A stretch of 35,588 nt of DNA. It comes from an uncultured Saprospiraceae bacterium. GTDB taxonomy: Bacteria > Bacteroidota > Bacteroidia > Chitinophagales > Saprospiraceae. Below the pieces are notes generated by a model that made no database searches, was not told where the DNA came from, and worked only from the letters and a program-made list of their open reading frames with translations. The translations under genes and the position numbers were made by a program. Location: positions 1 through 35,588 of the forward strand of contig CALHAM010000013.1 of the NCBI GenBank assembly GCA_937934275.1, written 5' to 3'. Within the stretch, counting starts at the first letter, position 1; each line of letters starts with the position of its first letter. Positions 25,197-33,451 of this stretch are shown piece by piece.

Positions 25197-25304
25197 TTAT
25201 CGATAAAAAGGCACATTTTTAATAGCCCCTCGTAGAGCCAGCCCATGTGAGGCGAGGTGAGCCGGCATAAAAAACCAGTCAATAGAGGTGTTGAAGAAAG
25301 TCAT
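25197..25304 (-). CDS. Possible 35-residue protein
   Basis: A short frame from ATG 25304 to TAA, encoding a peptide with aromatic residues near the start (MTFFNTSIDWFF) and a basic end. A -7 promoter element starts about 20 bases upstream, the only reason to list it. There is no clear ribosome binding site, but Bacteroidota often lack one. No family known. Confidence 0.2.
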   Translation of the reverse strand: MTFFNTSIDWFFMPAHLASHGLALRGAIKNVPFYR

Positions 25305-25322
25305 GTCAGAGCAGTTTTTTAG

Positions 25323-25330
25323 CAAAAGTA
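25323..25330 (-). promoter_or_regulatory. Bacteroidota -7 promoter element upstream of thiL
   Basis: TACTTTTG on the minus strand fits TAnnTTTG; no -33 partner is evident. It could drive thiL through a leader of about 200 bases, or the small frame in that leader. Confidence 0.4.
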
Positions 25331-25446
25331 AATCGCAGAGCCTGCCGTTTGTGTTTAGGTGATGGCATTTTTTGATTTTATGGCGTCGAGCGGCTTGCTT
25401 TTCTGTTATCTACAGAGCCTTTAGGCCCAGGCGTTGTGTGTCAATT

Positions 25447-26904
25447 TCAGAACTTAATCAACACTAATCTCAATCGGTTTCGAAATTCGGAGGGCACTAC
25501 GCATTCGTTGGCGTTGAGCTGAAGGGCATCGCGAAAGCGCAGGCGCAAATTTTGGCCGTGGGTGTTGAGCAGGCTGTTTCGGTCAAATTCTCCCAAGGGC
25601 GTTACGATGTATTCACTACACGTGTTTTCGTATTTGACTTCGTCGTTGAAGAGAAAATGAAGGCGGTTAGGCGTGCGCAGCAGGCAGAACGAGGAGAAGA
25701 GGGCGTCGTCGTCTTGGGAATACTGTTTTTTGTGCAAGACAGTCATCCAATGAGCCGAGCCGTTGGGGTTGAGGGTGATGAGGAGCACGTCGTCGTAGTA
25801 GTAGTCCATCACCAAGCGCATGCCGTCGCGCCAAATACCGCGCCCAGCCAGCGTGCCGCGCTGGACTTCGTGGAAGAGTTCGGCCACGAGCAGGGCGCCG
25901 CCGTCTTGGCGCAAGACGATCTGCCTAACGGTAGCGTACGGGATGCCTTTAGTATCGTCGGCAACGTCTTTTTTGCGCAGCGCTGAGATGATCCGGTCAG
26001 AGAAGGACTCGTAACGCACGATGGGTTCGCCGCGCAAGGGCACGCGCACGTAGAAGACGCCGTTGGCACGGTCGCGGTTGCGTTCGCCGTAGAAGCCGCT
26101 GCCGACGAGAGCCTGGTTGAGGTTATCGAAGATGAACTTGACATCTACGGTCAGAAAGTCGGGTAGCGGTATGCGGACGATGCGACTGCTGTCGGCGCGC
26201 ACGTGAAGCACTTGGTATTCATGTGCGCCTAAGCGGCTGCGGCGGTTGTTCCACTCCGTAATCATGAAGAAGTCACCTGTGTTGCTGACTTCCATGCCCC
26301 GAACGTTCGTATCGAGGTAGACGTCGTCTAAGAGCAGGAGTTTTTCCCATAGTACTTCGAGGCGGTCTAAGCGGAAGCAGAGGGTCTCCATGCGCCCGCG
26401 TTCGGCCATATTGGCCACCACGATGCAGTTGCGATCCTCGCTGCGAAATAGTTCCAGCTCAGGGGTTGCCAGCATGCGTTCGCCGAAAGTTTTCAGCGTG
26501 ACGCTGTCGGTGCGGGTGGCACCGGCATCGTACTTGTGGACGCGCAGCTGTACCGCACCCCGCCGGCGTTGTTTGAACACCACAGAGAAGGTTTCCACTC
26601 CGCCAATGACCGCCAAGATCTGCACTCCGTTCTTGTCCAAATCCTCAAGGACGCGGTTCCAAAGAGGGCGCATGTGATTATCGAAAGCTTGAATTTCGAA
26701 GTCCTCGGCTTTGTCGCGAAACAGGAGGATGCGGTCGTGCATGCGCCCAATAATTTCGTAGCCGTAGTCGTTGCGCAGGGGAATGGCCTCCGAGATAAAG
26801 ATGCGTCGGTTTTGAGCGCTATTTTGCGCAAAAACGGCGCTGCCCAGGGCAACACATAGAAGCCACACTGGACAAAAAAGGGAGACAAAGCAACAGCTGT
26901 TCAT
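25447..26904 (-). CDS. Exported protein of unknown function
   Basis: 485 residues. The ATG at 26904 is preceded by AGAAGGATT, a fair ribosome binding site. An N-terminal signal peptide (VWLLCVALGSAVFAQ) directs it out of the cytoplasm. The mature chain is made of repeated strand-turn-strand units such as DFEIQAFDNHMRPLWNRVL and HEYQVLHVRADSSRIVRIPL, as in WD-like or beta-propeller proteins; 'D-x-N-x-R' type turns are frequent. No enzymatic motif is seen and no sorting tail, so it is probably periplasmic or outer-membrane associated. It has its own -7 promoter element just upstream and no close partner genes. Confidence 0.8.
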   Translation of the reverse strand: MNSCCFVSLFCPVWLLCVALGSAVFAQNSAQNRRIFISEAIPLRNDYGYEIIGRMHDRILLFRDKAEDFEIQAFDNHMRPLWNRVLEDLDKNGVQILAVIGGVETFSVVFKQRRRGAVQLRVHKYDAGATRTDSVTLKTFGERMLATPELELFRSEDRNCIVVANMAERGRMETLCFRLDRLEVLWEKLLLLDDVYLDTNVRGMEVSNTGDFFMITEWNNRRSRLGAHEYQVLHVRADSSRIVRIPLPDFLTVDVKFIFDNLNQALVGSGFYGERNRDRANGVFYVRVPLRGEPIVRYESFSDRIISALRKKDVADDTKGIPYATVRQIVLRQDGGALLVAELFHEVQRGTLAGRGIWRDGMRLVMDYYYDDVLLITLNPNGSAHWMTVLHKKQYSQDDDALFSSFCLLRTPNRLHFLFNDEVKYENTCSEYIVTPLGEFDRNSLLNTHGQNLRLRFRDALQLNANECVVPSEFRNRLRLVLIKF

Positions 26905-26926
26905 AATCCTTCTGCTTTATGCGGTT

Positions 26927-26934
26927 CAAAAATA
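26927..26934 (-). promoter_or_regulatory. Bacteroidota -7 promoter element of the exported unknown gene
   Basis: TATTTTTG on the minus strand fits TAnnTTTG, 22 bases before the ATG at 26904. No -33 TTG at the usual distance. Confidence 0.5.
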
Positions 26935-26991
26935 CCGATACGCGCTCAACGGTTCACCGCTGGCCGGTATTTCAGGCATTTAAGTAACCTT

Positions 26992-27046
26992 AAAAAAACA
27001 AAGGCGCCCCTGCAAGCTCCGGTAAAAATTGGCATGGCAGAGGCGC
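26992..27046 (-). terminator. Terminator of the rplM-rpsI-rpsB-tsf operon
   Basis: On the minus strand, GCGCCTCTGC (27046-27037) pairs with GCAGGGGCGC (27013-27004), ten pairs with one G-T wobble, around a 23-base loop. A T-rich run (CTTTGTTTTTTT) follows. It lies about 40 bases after the tsf stop. Confidence 0.7.
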
Positions 27047-27086
27047 TCCTCGAGAAGCCTATTCGGCTTATTAAACAAAGGGACTA

Positions 27087-27917
27087 TTACAGCGCTACAA
27101 GTTTGAAACTCGTTACTGTCAGCTCTTTGTCTAAACTTTTCAAATACTGCTCTACGGTCTGGCTTTGGTCTTTGACGTACGTTTGCCCCAGTAAGGTATT
27201 CTCTTGGAAAAACTTGTTGAGACGGCCCTGAGCAATTTTATCGAGCATGGCTTCGGGCTTGCCTTCGTTGCGGGCTTGTTCTCGGCCAATTTCGAGTTCT
27301 TTTTCAATGATTTCCGGCGCGACGTCGTCCTTACTGACCGACACAGGGCTGAGAGCGGCCACTTGCATGGCCAAGTTGCGCCCGGCTTCGTCGAAGCCTT
27401 GCTTGTTGAGGGCTAAGAGCACGGAGCGTTTGTTGTTGGAGTGGTTGTAAGTAACCACGCAGGCACCTTCGAGGCGCTCGTAGCGGCCTAATTCAACTTT
27501 TTCGCCGATGACGCCGTTTTGCTCACCCACCTTTTCGCGGATGCTGACGCCATTTTCGTACGGTTGCTCGAGGAGCTCGCTCAGCGTACTGGGAAATTTT
27601 TCCAGGGCGATTTCAGCCATTCGACGGGCCGTGGCGATGTAGCCTTCGTTACGCGCCACAAAGTCGGTTTCACACTGAAGGGCAATGATGACGCCTCGCT
27701 TTTGGTCAGGGCTGGCTAAGGCAATCACTACGCCCTCTTTAGCTTCGCGGTCTTCGCGCTTAGCCGCTTTGGCAATACCTTTTTTGCGCAACAGGTCTAT
27801 GGCTTCCTGAAAGTCTCCGTTGGCTTCCGTAAGGGCTTTCTTGCAGTCCATCATACCGGCGCCCGTCATTTCGCGGAGCTTCTGGATGTCGGCAGTAGAA
27901 ATTTTTATTTCGGACAT
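27087..27917 (-). CDS. tsf: Elongation factor Ts
   Basis: 276 residues. EF-Ts recharges EF-Tu by releasing GDP during protein synthesis. The N-terminal UBA-like domain is clear (ISTADIQKLREMTGAGMMDCKKALTEANGDFQEAIDLLRKKG), with the TDFV motif that inserts into EF-Tu (QCETDFVARNEGY) following near residue 83 and the two core subdomains after it. The length is normal. It is the last gene of the ribosomal operon, 84 bases after rpsB, and a strong terminator follows, so its level should track ribosomal-protein transcription. Confidence 0.97.
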   Translation of the reverse strand: MSEIKISTADIQKLREMTGAGMMDCKKALTEANGDFQEAIDLLRKKGIAKAAKREDREAKEGVVIALASPDQKRGVIIALQCETDFVARNEGYIATARRMAEIALEKFPSTLSELLEQPYENGVSIREKVGEQNGVIGEKVELGRYERLEGACVVTYNHSNNKRSVLLALNKQGFDEAGRNLAMQVAALSPVSVSKDDVAPEIIEKELEIGREQARNEGKPEAMLDKIAQGRLNKFFQENTLLGQTYVKDQSQTVEQYLKSLDKELTVTSFKLVAL

Positions 27918-28001
27918 TGTACTGAGTTTGTATGGCTGATAATGTGCTTGGATGCGCGGGGTTTGCTGAGGGGCATGCCCGTCGTCTGGGCGTGAGCAGC
28001 C

Positions 28002-28739
28002 TTAGGCCTCTGCTGAGGCAGGGGCACCTTCGCTCTCCTGTACCGTATTCGCTTGGCGCTCTTGCAGCCCTTCTCGGATGGCTTCGGTGAGGTAGTTGGT
28101 GATGAAGGCAATGGCCTTGGAGGCGTCGTCGTTGCTGGGCACCGGGTAATCTACGAGCGTAGGATCGGAGTTGGTGTCTACGATACCGATGGTTTTAATG
28201 CCCAGCTTGCGCGCTTCCGCCAAGGCGATGTGCTCGTGGTGGATATCCACAATGTAGACGGCTGAGGGCAGGCGGTTGAGGTTGGCTACGCCACCGAGTT
28301 GTTTGCTGAGTTTAGCGTGTTCGCGGGCCAACGTGAGGCGCTCTTTTTTGGTGATGCTGGTCAGGGTGGTGTCGGCCAGCATACGCTCAATGGCCTGCAT
28401 TTTCTTGATAGACTTGCGAATGGTCATGAAGTTGGTCATCATGCCGCCCAGCCACCGCTCAGTAACGTAGGGCATGTCTACGCTTTCGGCAGCTTTCTGC
28501 ACGATCTCACGCGCTTGCTTTTTGGTGGCTACAAACAAGATCTTTTTGCCGTTTTTAGCCAAAATTTTCATCGCCTGAGCAGCGCGCTCCAAACATTCAG
28601 CCGTGCGATTGAGGTCAATGATGTGAACGCCCTTATGCTCCATGAAAATGTAGGGCGTCATCTTGGGGTTCCACTTTTTGCGCATGTGGCCAAAGTGGCA
28701 ACCCGCTTCGAGCAGTTCTTTATAGGTAGGCTTCTGCAT
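28002..28739 (-). CDS. rpsB: 30S ribosomal protein S2
   Basis: 245 residues of typical S2. Markers: LLEAGCHFGHMRKKWNPKMTPYIFMEHKGVHIIDL at the start, FVATKKQAREIVQKAA, YVTERWLGGMMTNFMTIRKS, LPSAVYIVDIHHEHIALAEARKLGIKTIGIVDTNSDP, and DYPVPSNDDASKAI. S2 binds late to the 30S subunit near S1. Third gene of the operon, 24 bases after rpsI. The C-terminal tail (QANTVQESEGAPASAEA) is acidic and unstructured, as in many Bacteroidota S2 proteins. Confidence 0.98.
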   Translation of the reverse strand: MQKPTYKELLEAGCHFGHMRKKWNPKMTPYIFMEHKGVHIIDLNRTAECLERAAQAMKILAKNGKKILFVATKKQAREIVQKAAESVDMPYVTERWLGGMMTNFMTIRKSIKKMQAIERMLADTTLTSITKKERLTLAREHAKLSKQLGGVANLNRLPSAVYIVDIHHEHIALAEARKLGIKTIGIVDTNSDPTLVDYPVPSNDDASKAIAFITNYLTEAIREGLQERQANTVQESEGAPASAEA

Positions 28740-28763
28740 ACGTGCGTGTGAAGGGATTGAGAG

Positions 28764-29150
28764 TTAACGTTTGGAGAACTGGAAGCGTTTGCGCGCCTTT
28801 GGGCGGCCATACTTCTTGCGCTCCACCATACGGCTGTCGCGAGTGAGGAATTTTTTCTCCTTGAGCGGCTTTTTGTACTCTTCGTTCAATTTCACTAAGG
28901 CGCGGCTGATGCCCATGCGAATGGCTTCGGCTTGGCCCTTGAAGCCTCCACCGCGCACGTTGACCTTGACGTCGAAAGCCGGCTCAATGCCCGCTACAGC
29001 AAAGGGGTCTACCACATTGTGTTGGATGTGAACCTGTGGAAAATACTCACGGTAATCTTTGCCGTTGACCGTGATGTTGCCTTCGCCTTTCATCAAATAC
29101 ACTCGGGCGACAGCTGTCTTGCGGCGCCCTAAAGCATTTATCATGTCCAT
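28764..29150 (-). CDS. rpsI: 30S ribosomal protein S9
   Basis: 128 residues. S9 lies in the head of the small subunit with its basic tail touching P-site tRNA. The chain has INALGRRKTAVARVYL, GKDYREYFP, VNVRGGGFKGQAEAIRMGISRAL and the invariant C-terminus with KKYGRPKARKRFQFSKR. Start ATG at 29150; a second ATG two codons later would also work. It follows rplM by 21 bases, the usual pairing. Confidence 0.97.
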   Translation of the reverse strand: MDMINALGRRKTAVARVYLMKGEGNITVNGKDYREYFPQVHIQHNVVDPFAVAGIEPAFDVKVNVRGGGFKGQAEAIRMGISRALVKLNEEYKKPLKEKKFLTRDSRMVERKKYGRPKARKRFQFSKR

Positions 29151-29171
29151 ATTGTCGTCAGCGTATAATGG

Positions 29172-29630
29172 TTAGGAATTTTTGCTCGCTATGGGAAGCA
29201 CTTCGGGCTTTTGAGCCTCGTGTTTGTGCGTTGGGCCGGCATACACAAACAAGCGCTTAATGATTTGGCGGCCTAAGCGGTTTTTGGGCAGCATGCCTCG
29301 AACGGCGCGCTCAATGATGCGGGTGGGATCTTTTTCCAGCATTGCTTCGGCAGGCGTCAACTTCTGACCACCCGGCCAATGCGAGAAATCCTTGTATTCC
29401 TTTTGCTCCCATTTTTTGCCTGTAAAGCGCACCTTTTCGGCGTTGATGACGATGACGTAGTCGCCCGTATCGGCATGAGGAGTGTATGAAGGCTTATGCT
29501 TGCCGCGCAAGATAGTCGCAATACGGCTGCACAAGCGCCCTACTACTTGGTTTTCGGCATCCACGACGTACCAGCGGTGCTCGGCCTCCTCTTTGCTGAC
29601 CGACTTAGTGCGGTAACTCAGCGTGTCCAT
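29172..29630 (-). CDS. rplM: 50S ribosomal protein L13
   Basis: 152 residues from ATG 29630. L13 is an early-assembling protein of the large subunit that binds 23S rRNA. Signature: HRWYVVDAENQVVGRLCSRIATILRGKHKPSYTPHADTGDYVIVINAEKVRFTGKKWEQKEY, then RIIERAVRGMLPKNRLGRQIIKRLFVYAGP. A longer start at 29699 would sit on the promoter and is rejected. It is the first gene of the operon. A strong promoter (TTG and TACCTTTG) lies upstream. Confidence 0.97.
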   Translation of the reverse strand: MDTLSYRTKSVSKEEAEHRWYVVDAENQVVGRLCSRIATILRGKHKPSYTPHADTGDYVIVINAEKVRFTGKKWEQKEYKDFSHWPGGQKLTPAEAMLEKDPTRIIERAVRGMLPKNRLGRQIIKRLFVYAGPTHKHEAQKPEVLPIASKNS

Positions 29631-29696
29631 ATTTGTATATGTGTGGTTAAAAAGTGAAGATCGGGTGAAAAAATATGGCTTTTTTAAAAGCGGCGG

Positions 29697-29727
29697 CAAA
29701 GGTAAAACGACCTTGCTGCGCCTACAA
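29697..29727 (-). promoter_or_regulatory. Promoter of the rplM operon
   Basis: On the minus strand TTG (29727-29725) and TACCTTTG (29704-29697), 20 bases apart, match the Bacteroidota -33/-7 pattern. The transcript would start close to 29690, about 60 bases before the rplM ATG. Confidence 0.75.
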
Positions 29728-29863
29728 GAAAGCGCAAAAATTTGTCTGAAGATTTTTTGTAAAGCCTTGAAAATGAGGTTTCCGGTGGCGCAGATTTTTT
29801 TAAATTAGCGCAGAAGATGGCCGCTCAAGGCAGGGGCAGAGGCGTAGGTAGTAGCCTTTTGGG

Positions 29864-32782
29864 CTAAGCGGTGCGCTCGTTAGCGTGTTTGGGTAGCCGC
29901 AGTGCTGCGGCCAACACTTGGGCCGGGTGTAGCGCTGTTCGCCCGGTGGCGTCGAGAATTTGATGCCGACAGCTCGTACCTGGGGCTGCGATGATGGCGT
30001 CGGGCGGTAGGGCGCGTACGGCAGGCAGGAGGGTGAGCTCGCCAATGCGCAGGCTCACATCGTAGTGTTCGCGTTCGTAGCCAAAAGAGCCGGCCATGCC
30101 GCAGCAACCCGCCGGGATGACCGATACGGAGTAGCCCTTGGGCAAACCCAACACCCATGCGCTCGGCTCCACGCTGGCTAAGGCCTTTTGGTGGCAATGC
30201 CCGTGCAGCCATACTTGACGCCTCTCATCGCCGAAGTCGTCGGGACCGATATTGCCCTTTTGCGCCTCTTGAAAGAGGAACTCTTCAAGGAGGAAAGCAT
30301 TTTCGCCTAATCGTTGGGCCGAAGGGCGCAAGTGAGGAGGCACCAAGCGCGGGTATTCGTCGCGGAAGGTCAGCAGGGCCGACGGTTCCAAGCCGATAAG
30401 CGGCGTTTGCGGGCCAATGAGCGGCTGGAAGAGGTTTACCTGCCGAACGGCTAAGTCGCGGGCGCGTAAAAGCAAGCCCTTGGAGATGGCTGCCCGACCA
30501 CTTTCGGGGTGTTCAACGAGTTCGACCCGATAGCCCAACCCCCAGAGCAGTCGAACGGCAGCGATGCCCACCTCCACATCGGTGTAGTTGGTGAATTCGT
30601 CGCAAAACAAATAGATAAGGCCCTTCTCAAACCCATTCAGCGGCTCTTTTGCCGAATGCTTGCGGTACCATCGGCGCAAGGTCGTATGCCCCAGCGCAGG
30701 AATACTGCGCTCTGGGGCAATGCCCAGCAAGCGTTTGAGAAGTGAGGCAGTGCTCGAGTTTTTCAAAAAGAAATTAGTCGCGCCCGGAAGAGCGGCCCCT
30801 GCTCGATATAGGTCGGCAATGCGGGCGAAGAGGCGGGCGCGCCACGGGATGCCGTGGTGCTGGTAGTACTGGTGTAGAAACTCTGCCTTCATGGCCGCCA
30901 TGTCTACGTTGGAAGGGCACTCAGAAGCGCAGGCTTTACAGGATAGGCACAGGTCCATGACCTCGTACAGTTCCTCGTGGCTAAATGGGTTGGGCCGTTG
31001 GCTGCGGGTCAAGAACTCGCGCAGGGCATTTGCCCGAGCGCGAGTGCTGTCCTTTTCGTCGCGCGTAGCGCGGTAGCTGGGGCACATGGTGCCGCCGGCG
31101 AAGTCTAAGCGGCGGCAATCGCCCGAGCCGTTGCACTTCTCGGCAGCGCGCAAAATACCTTCCGGGAAGTGGAGCACGGTGTCGAAGGGGCGGTCTTGCT
31201 GGCCCTCTTCGTAGCGCAGCGATGTGTTCATGGGCGGCGCATCCACAATTTTGCCCGGGTTGAAGAGACCGTCGGGGTCCCACGTGCGCTTGATGTCGCG
31301 CAGCAGTTCATAGATTTTCGGCCCCAACACGATGGGAATAAATTCGGCTCGAACGCGCCCGTCGCCATGCTCGCCGCTGAGCGAGCCGCCGTATTTTTTA
31401 ACCAAGTAGGCCATGGCTTCGCCGATGTCGCGCAGGCGCTGGCGGTCGTTAGCGTCCTTTAGGTTTAGGATGGGGCGTAGGTGTAGTTCGCCGTCGCCAG
31501 CGTGGGCGTAGTAAACCGATTTCTGGCCAAAGCGGCTCATGAGCGCTTCAAAATCAGCAATGTAAGCGGGCAGGTCTGTAACGGCCACTGCGGTGTCCTC
31601 TATGCAAGGGATGCCCTTAGCAGCGCCCGGCATATTCGACAGCACACCGAGGCCGGCGTTGCGCAAGGCCCACACGCGTTTCGACTGTGGCGCGGGCACG
31701 ATGGGAAAAGCATAGCCGAAGCCTTGGGCGCGAAAGTCAGCCACGAGCGCTTGCGCCTTGCGCTGTGCATCTTCAGGCGTCGGGCCGCGAAATTCAATCA
31801 TGAGTACCGCTGCCGGCTCGCCCTCGATGAAGAAGCTGTTGCGCGCCTGTTCGCGGTTGGCGCGGGCACAGCTGAGAATGATCTGGTCCATCAGTTCGCA
31901 CGCCGTCGGGCGGTGTTGTACGGCCAACACTACCGCGCGTAGGCACTCCTGCAGGTCGGCAAAGTGAGCACACAGCACTGCGTCGTGCGGCTCGGGCAGC
32001 GGCACCAAATTGAGCGTAATTTCCGTGCTGATGGCCAACGTGCCTTCCGACCCAGCCAACATCTGGCAAAAGTTGAAGTCGGGGCCGCCCGGCGTGAAGA
32101 CGTTCGAGCGCAGCAACAAGTCTACAGCATAGCCCGTATTGCGCCGGTGAATTTCCGCCCTTGGGTACTGCGCGCGGATCTCAGCCTGCACTTCGGGAAG
32201 CCCAAGTGCCTCGCGGATGTGGCGATAGATGCGGCCTTCCAGGCCGTCTAACCGGCACTTCTCAGCAAATTGCGACGGCTTCAAGGCGTGAAAATGCGCC
32301 TCAGAGCCGTCGCTAAGTACCGTGCGCAGGGCCAAGAGGTGGTCGCGCGTGCTGCCATAAACCAGCGAGGTAGTGCCGCAAGAGTTGTTGCCCACCATGC
32401 CGCCAATCATGCAGCGGTTGGCCGTAGAGGTGTTGGGCGCAAAAAACAGCCCGTAAGGCTGAAGGGCTGCGTTGAGCTCGTCGCGAATCACACCGGGTTC
32501 TACGCGCGCCCAGCGTTCTTCAGGGTTAATGGCTAAAATGCGCGTCATGTGGCGCGATACATCCACTACAAGGCCGCTGCCTACACACTGCCCTGCCAGC
32601 GAAGTGCCTGCCGTCCGCGGAATGAGCGACAACCCTCGCTCACGGGCATAATGCACCAGCGCTTGAATGTCTTCTGCATCGCGCGGATACGCCACTCCCG
32701 CAGGCAATTCCCGAAAAATAGAGGCATCTGTGGCGTATAAACGCCGACGCAATTCATCCGTATATAACTCAGGGAGCTTCAT
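29864..32782 (-). CDS. FAD-linked oxidase fused to iron-sulfur (CCG-type) reductase
   Basis: 972 residues. The first ~500 are a GlcD/D-lactate-dehydrogenase-type FAD domain: PRTAGTSLAGQCVGSGLVVDVS and MIGGMVGNNSCGTTSLVYGSTRDH for FAD binding, then LAGSEGTLAISTEITLNL and YYAHAGDGELHLRPILNL. The rest is GlpC/GlcF-like. Two iron-sulfur motifs are visible: C550, C556 and C567, and C612, C615, C618 and C622 (CLSCKACASECP). CCG motifs (GCCGMAGSFGYE and HGHCHQKAL) follow near the end. This type oxidises a 2-hydroxy acid such as D-lactate or glycolate and passes the electrons on to quinone or a cytochrome. The ATG at 32782 agrees with the promoter; an earlier start at 32809 would lie on it. Monocistronic. 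Confidence 0.9.
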   Translation of the reverse strand: MKLPELYTDELRRRLYATDASIFRELPAGVAYPRDAEDIQALVHYARERGLSLIPRTAGTSLAGQCVGSGLVVDVSRHMTRILAINPEERWARVEPGVIRDELNAALQPYGLFFAPNTSTANRCMIGGMVGNNSCGTTSLVYGSTRDHLLALRTVLSDGSEAHFHALKPSQFAEKCRLDGLEGRIYRHIREALGLPEVQAEIRAQYPRAEIHRRNTGYAVDLLLRSNVFTPGGPDFNFCQMLAGSEGTLAISTEITLNLVPLPEPHDAVLCAHFADLQECLRAVVLAVQHRPTACELMDQIILSCARANREQARNSFFIEGEPAAVLMIEFRGPTPEDAQRKAQALVADFRAQGFGYAFPIVPAPQSKRVWALRNAGLGVLSNMPGAAKGIPCIEDTAVAVTDLPAYIADFEALMSRFGQKSVYYAHAGDGELHLRPILNLKDANDRQRLRDIGEAMAYLVKKYGGSLSGEHGDGRVRAEFIPIVLGPKIYELLRDIKRTWDPDGLFNPGKIVDAPPMNTSLRYEEGQQDRPFDTVLHFPEGILRAAEKCNGSGDCRRLDFAGGTMCPSYRATRDEKDSTRARANALREFLTRSQRPNPFSHEELYEVMDLCLSCKACASECPSNVDMAAMKAEFLHQYYQHHGIPWRARLFARIADLYRAGAALPGATNFFLKNSSTASLLKRLLGIAPERSIPALGHTTLRRWYRKHSAKEPLNGFEKGLIYLFCDEFTNYTDVEVGIAAVRLLWGLGYRVELVEHPESGRAAISKGLLLRARDLAVRQVNLFQPLIGPQTPLIGLEPSALLTFRDEYPRLVPPHLRPSAQRLGENAFLLEEFLFQEAQKGNIGPDDFGDERRQVWLHGHCHQKALASVEPSAWVLGLPKGYSVSVIPAGCCGMAGSFGYEREHYDVSLRIGELTLLPAVRALPPDAIIAAPGTSCRHQILDATGRTALHPAQVLAAALRLPKHANERTA

Positions 32783-32806
32783 AAAAAAGGGGCAAAAGCA
32801 ACCGAG

Positions 32807-32841
32807 CAAAGGTAGCTACGGCTGTCGTTTATTGCTACAAA
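32807..32841 (-). promoter_or_regulatory. Promoter of the FAD/iron-sulfur oxidoreductase
   Basis: On the minus strand, TTTG (32841-32838) and TACCTTTG (32814-32807), 23 bases apart, fit the -33/-7 consensus. The ATG at 32782 follows by 24 bases. Confidence 0.7.
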
Positions 32842-33160
32842 CGAGGACATTCCTATCCCTTTTCATTTTTCATGTGTAAACGGCACCGGCCCTAAAGGGC
32901 TTCTAAAGGTATTTGGAATGCAACATGCTGTAAGCGAAGCTAGGTCTAACGGCCCTCCCAACATCGCAAACCCGAAAACCCAACGCGCGCCATGCAGCCC
33001 CGTAGGAGCCGTCTCGTCTGTAGCCTACGCGTCGCCCATCGCCTGGAGCCACACCAGCAGAAGCTTGCGCACCAACAAGCCATTGGCGGGCGCAAGCAGT
33101 TGGCAATAAGGCTGAGACACCGTCTGCTCTTGTAGGTGCTTAAAAACGACGCAGTTCCGC

Positions 33161-33168
33161 TAATTTTG
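33161..33168 (+). promoter_or_regulatory. Possible -7 promoter element
   Basis: TAATTTTG fits TAnnTTTG, but the nearest upstream TTG (33130-33132) is 28 bases away, which is too far. It could serve a small transcript or hsdM through a leader of nearly 290 bases. Confidence 0.35.
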
Positions 33169-33224
33169 CCTTCCTAACCCCGCTTCCTAAGCGGTTGGAC
33201 GGATGGAAAGAAGACGAGTATCTG

Positions 33225-33335
33225 ATGACAGTACAGCTATTGAGCGAATGGCTAAACGCAGAACGTCGACAGAAAGACAACTCATTTTGGCGGATGACCG
33301 GCATGCAGGTCGTATCTCCATCGAGCGTTCAGTAG
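33225..33335 (+). CDS. Possible 36-residue protein or gene remnant
   Basis: ATG at 33225 to TAG. The peptide begins MTVQLLSEWLNAERRQKDNS and has a plausible helix. The frame stays open upstream to about 33150 without a start, which could mean a decayed longer gene. A competing 71-codon frame overlaps it. No family known. Confidence 0.2.
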   Translation: MTVQLLSEWLNAERRQKDNSFWRMTGMQVVSPSSVQ

Positions 33336-33451
33336 GCCGACCTGTCTACCCCGCCAATAGGCAGTTGCGGGCTGCCGCATCCTTTTGGAGACTCTCAAAA
33401 TTGATATTTAACTTGTAAAGCAATAAAAAAAATCAAAATTGAAGCTAAACG

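Larger units (their letters stand above)
25111..25446. other. Intergenic stretch with a promoter and possible small frame
   Basis: 336 bases between thiL and the exported unknown protein. On the minus strand a -7 element (TACTTTTG) lies at 25330-25323, and a 35-codon frame at 25304-25197 begins near it (MTFFNTSIDWFFMPAHLASH...). The frame has no recognisable features. The rest may simply be the thiL leader. The 100 bases to the right hold no convincing terminator. Confidence 0.5.
32842..33451. other. Gene-poor stretch before the restriction-modification locus
   Basis: About 610 bases between the divergent oxidoreductase and hsdM genes. Overlapping short frames of 60-70 codons are open on both strands around 32903-33109, but their composition looks like random open G+C-rich sequence. 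A TAATTTTG at 33161-33168 matches the -7 element and is followed by a 71-codon frame (33203-33418) and, in another frame, a 36-codon one (33225-33335). A GGCAG/CTGCC hairpin lies near 33361-33377. I see no tRNA, repeat array or named gene. Base composition changes to A+T-rich near 33400. Confidence 0.5.

Noticed and set aside
25085-25282. 65-codon minus-strand frame overlapping the start of thiL
   Set aside because: It overlaps thiL, is rich in unusual residues (C, H, F) and has no family features; only the other, shorter frame sits behind a promoter.
25111-25322. TPP riboswitch in the thiL leader
   Set aside because: None of the conserved THI-box words (such as CTGAGA with its partner segments) appears on the minus strand.
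25400-25446. Terminator after the exported unknown gene
   Set aside because: The GCCT/AGGC hairpin is only four pairs and lacks a following T-run.
32903-33109. Overlapping short frames on both strands
   Set aside because: Mirror-image open frames in G+C-rich DNA are expected by chance; neither has a promoter or family motif.
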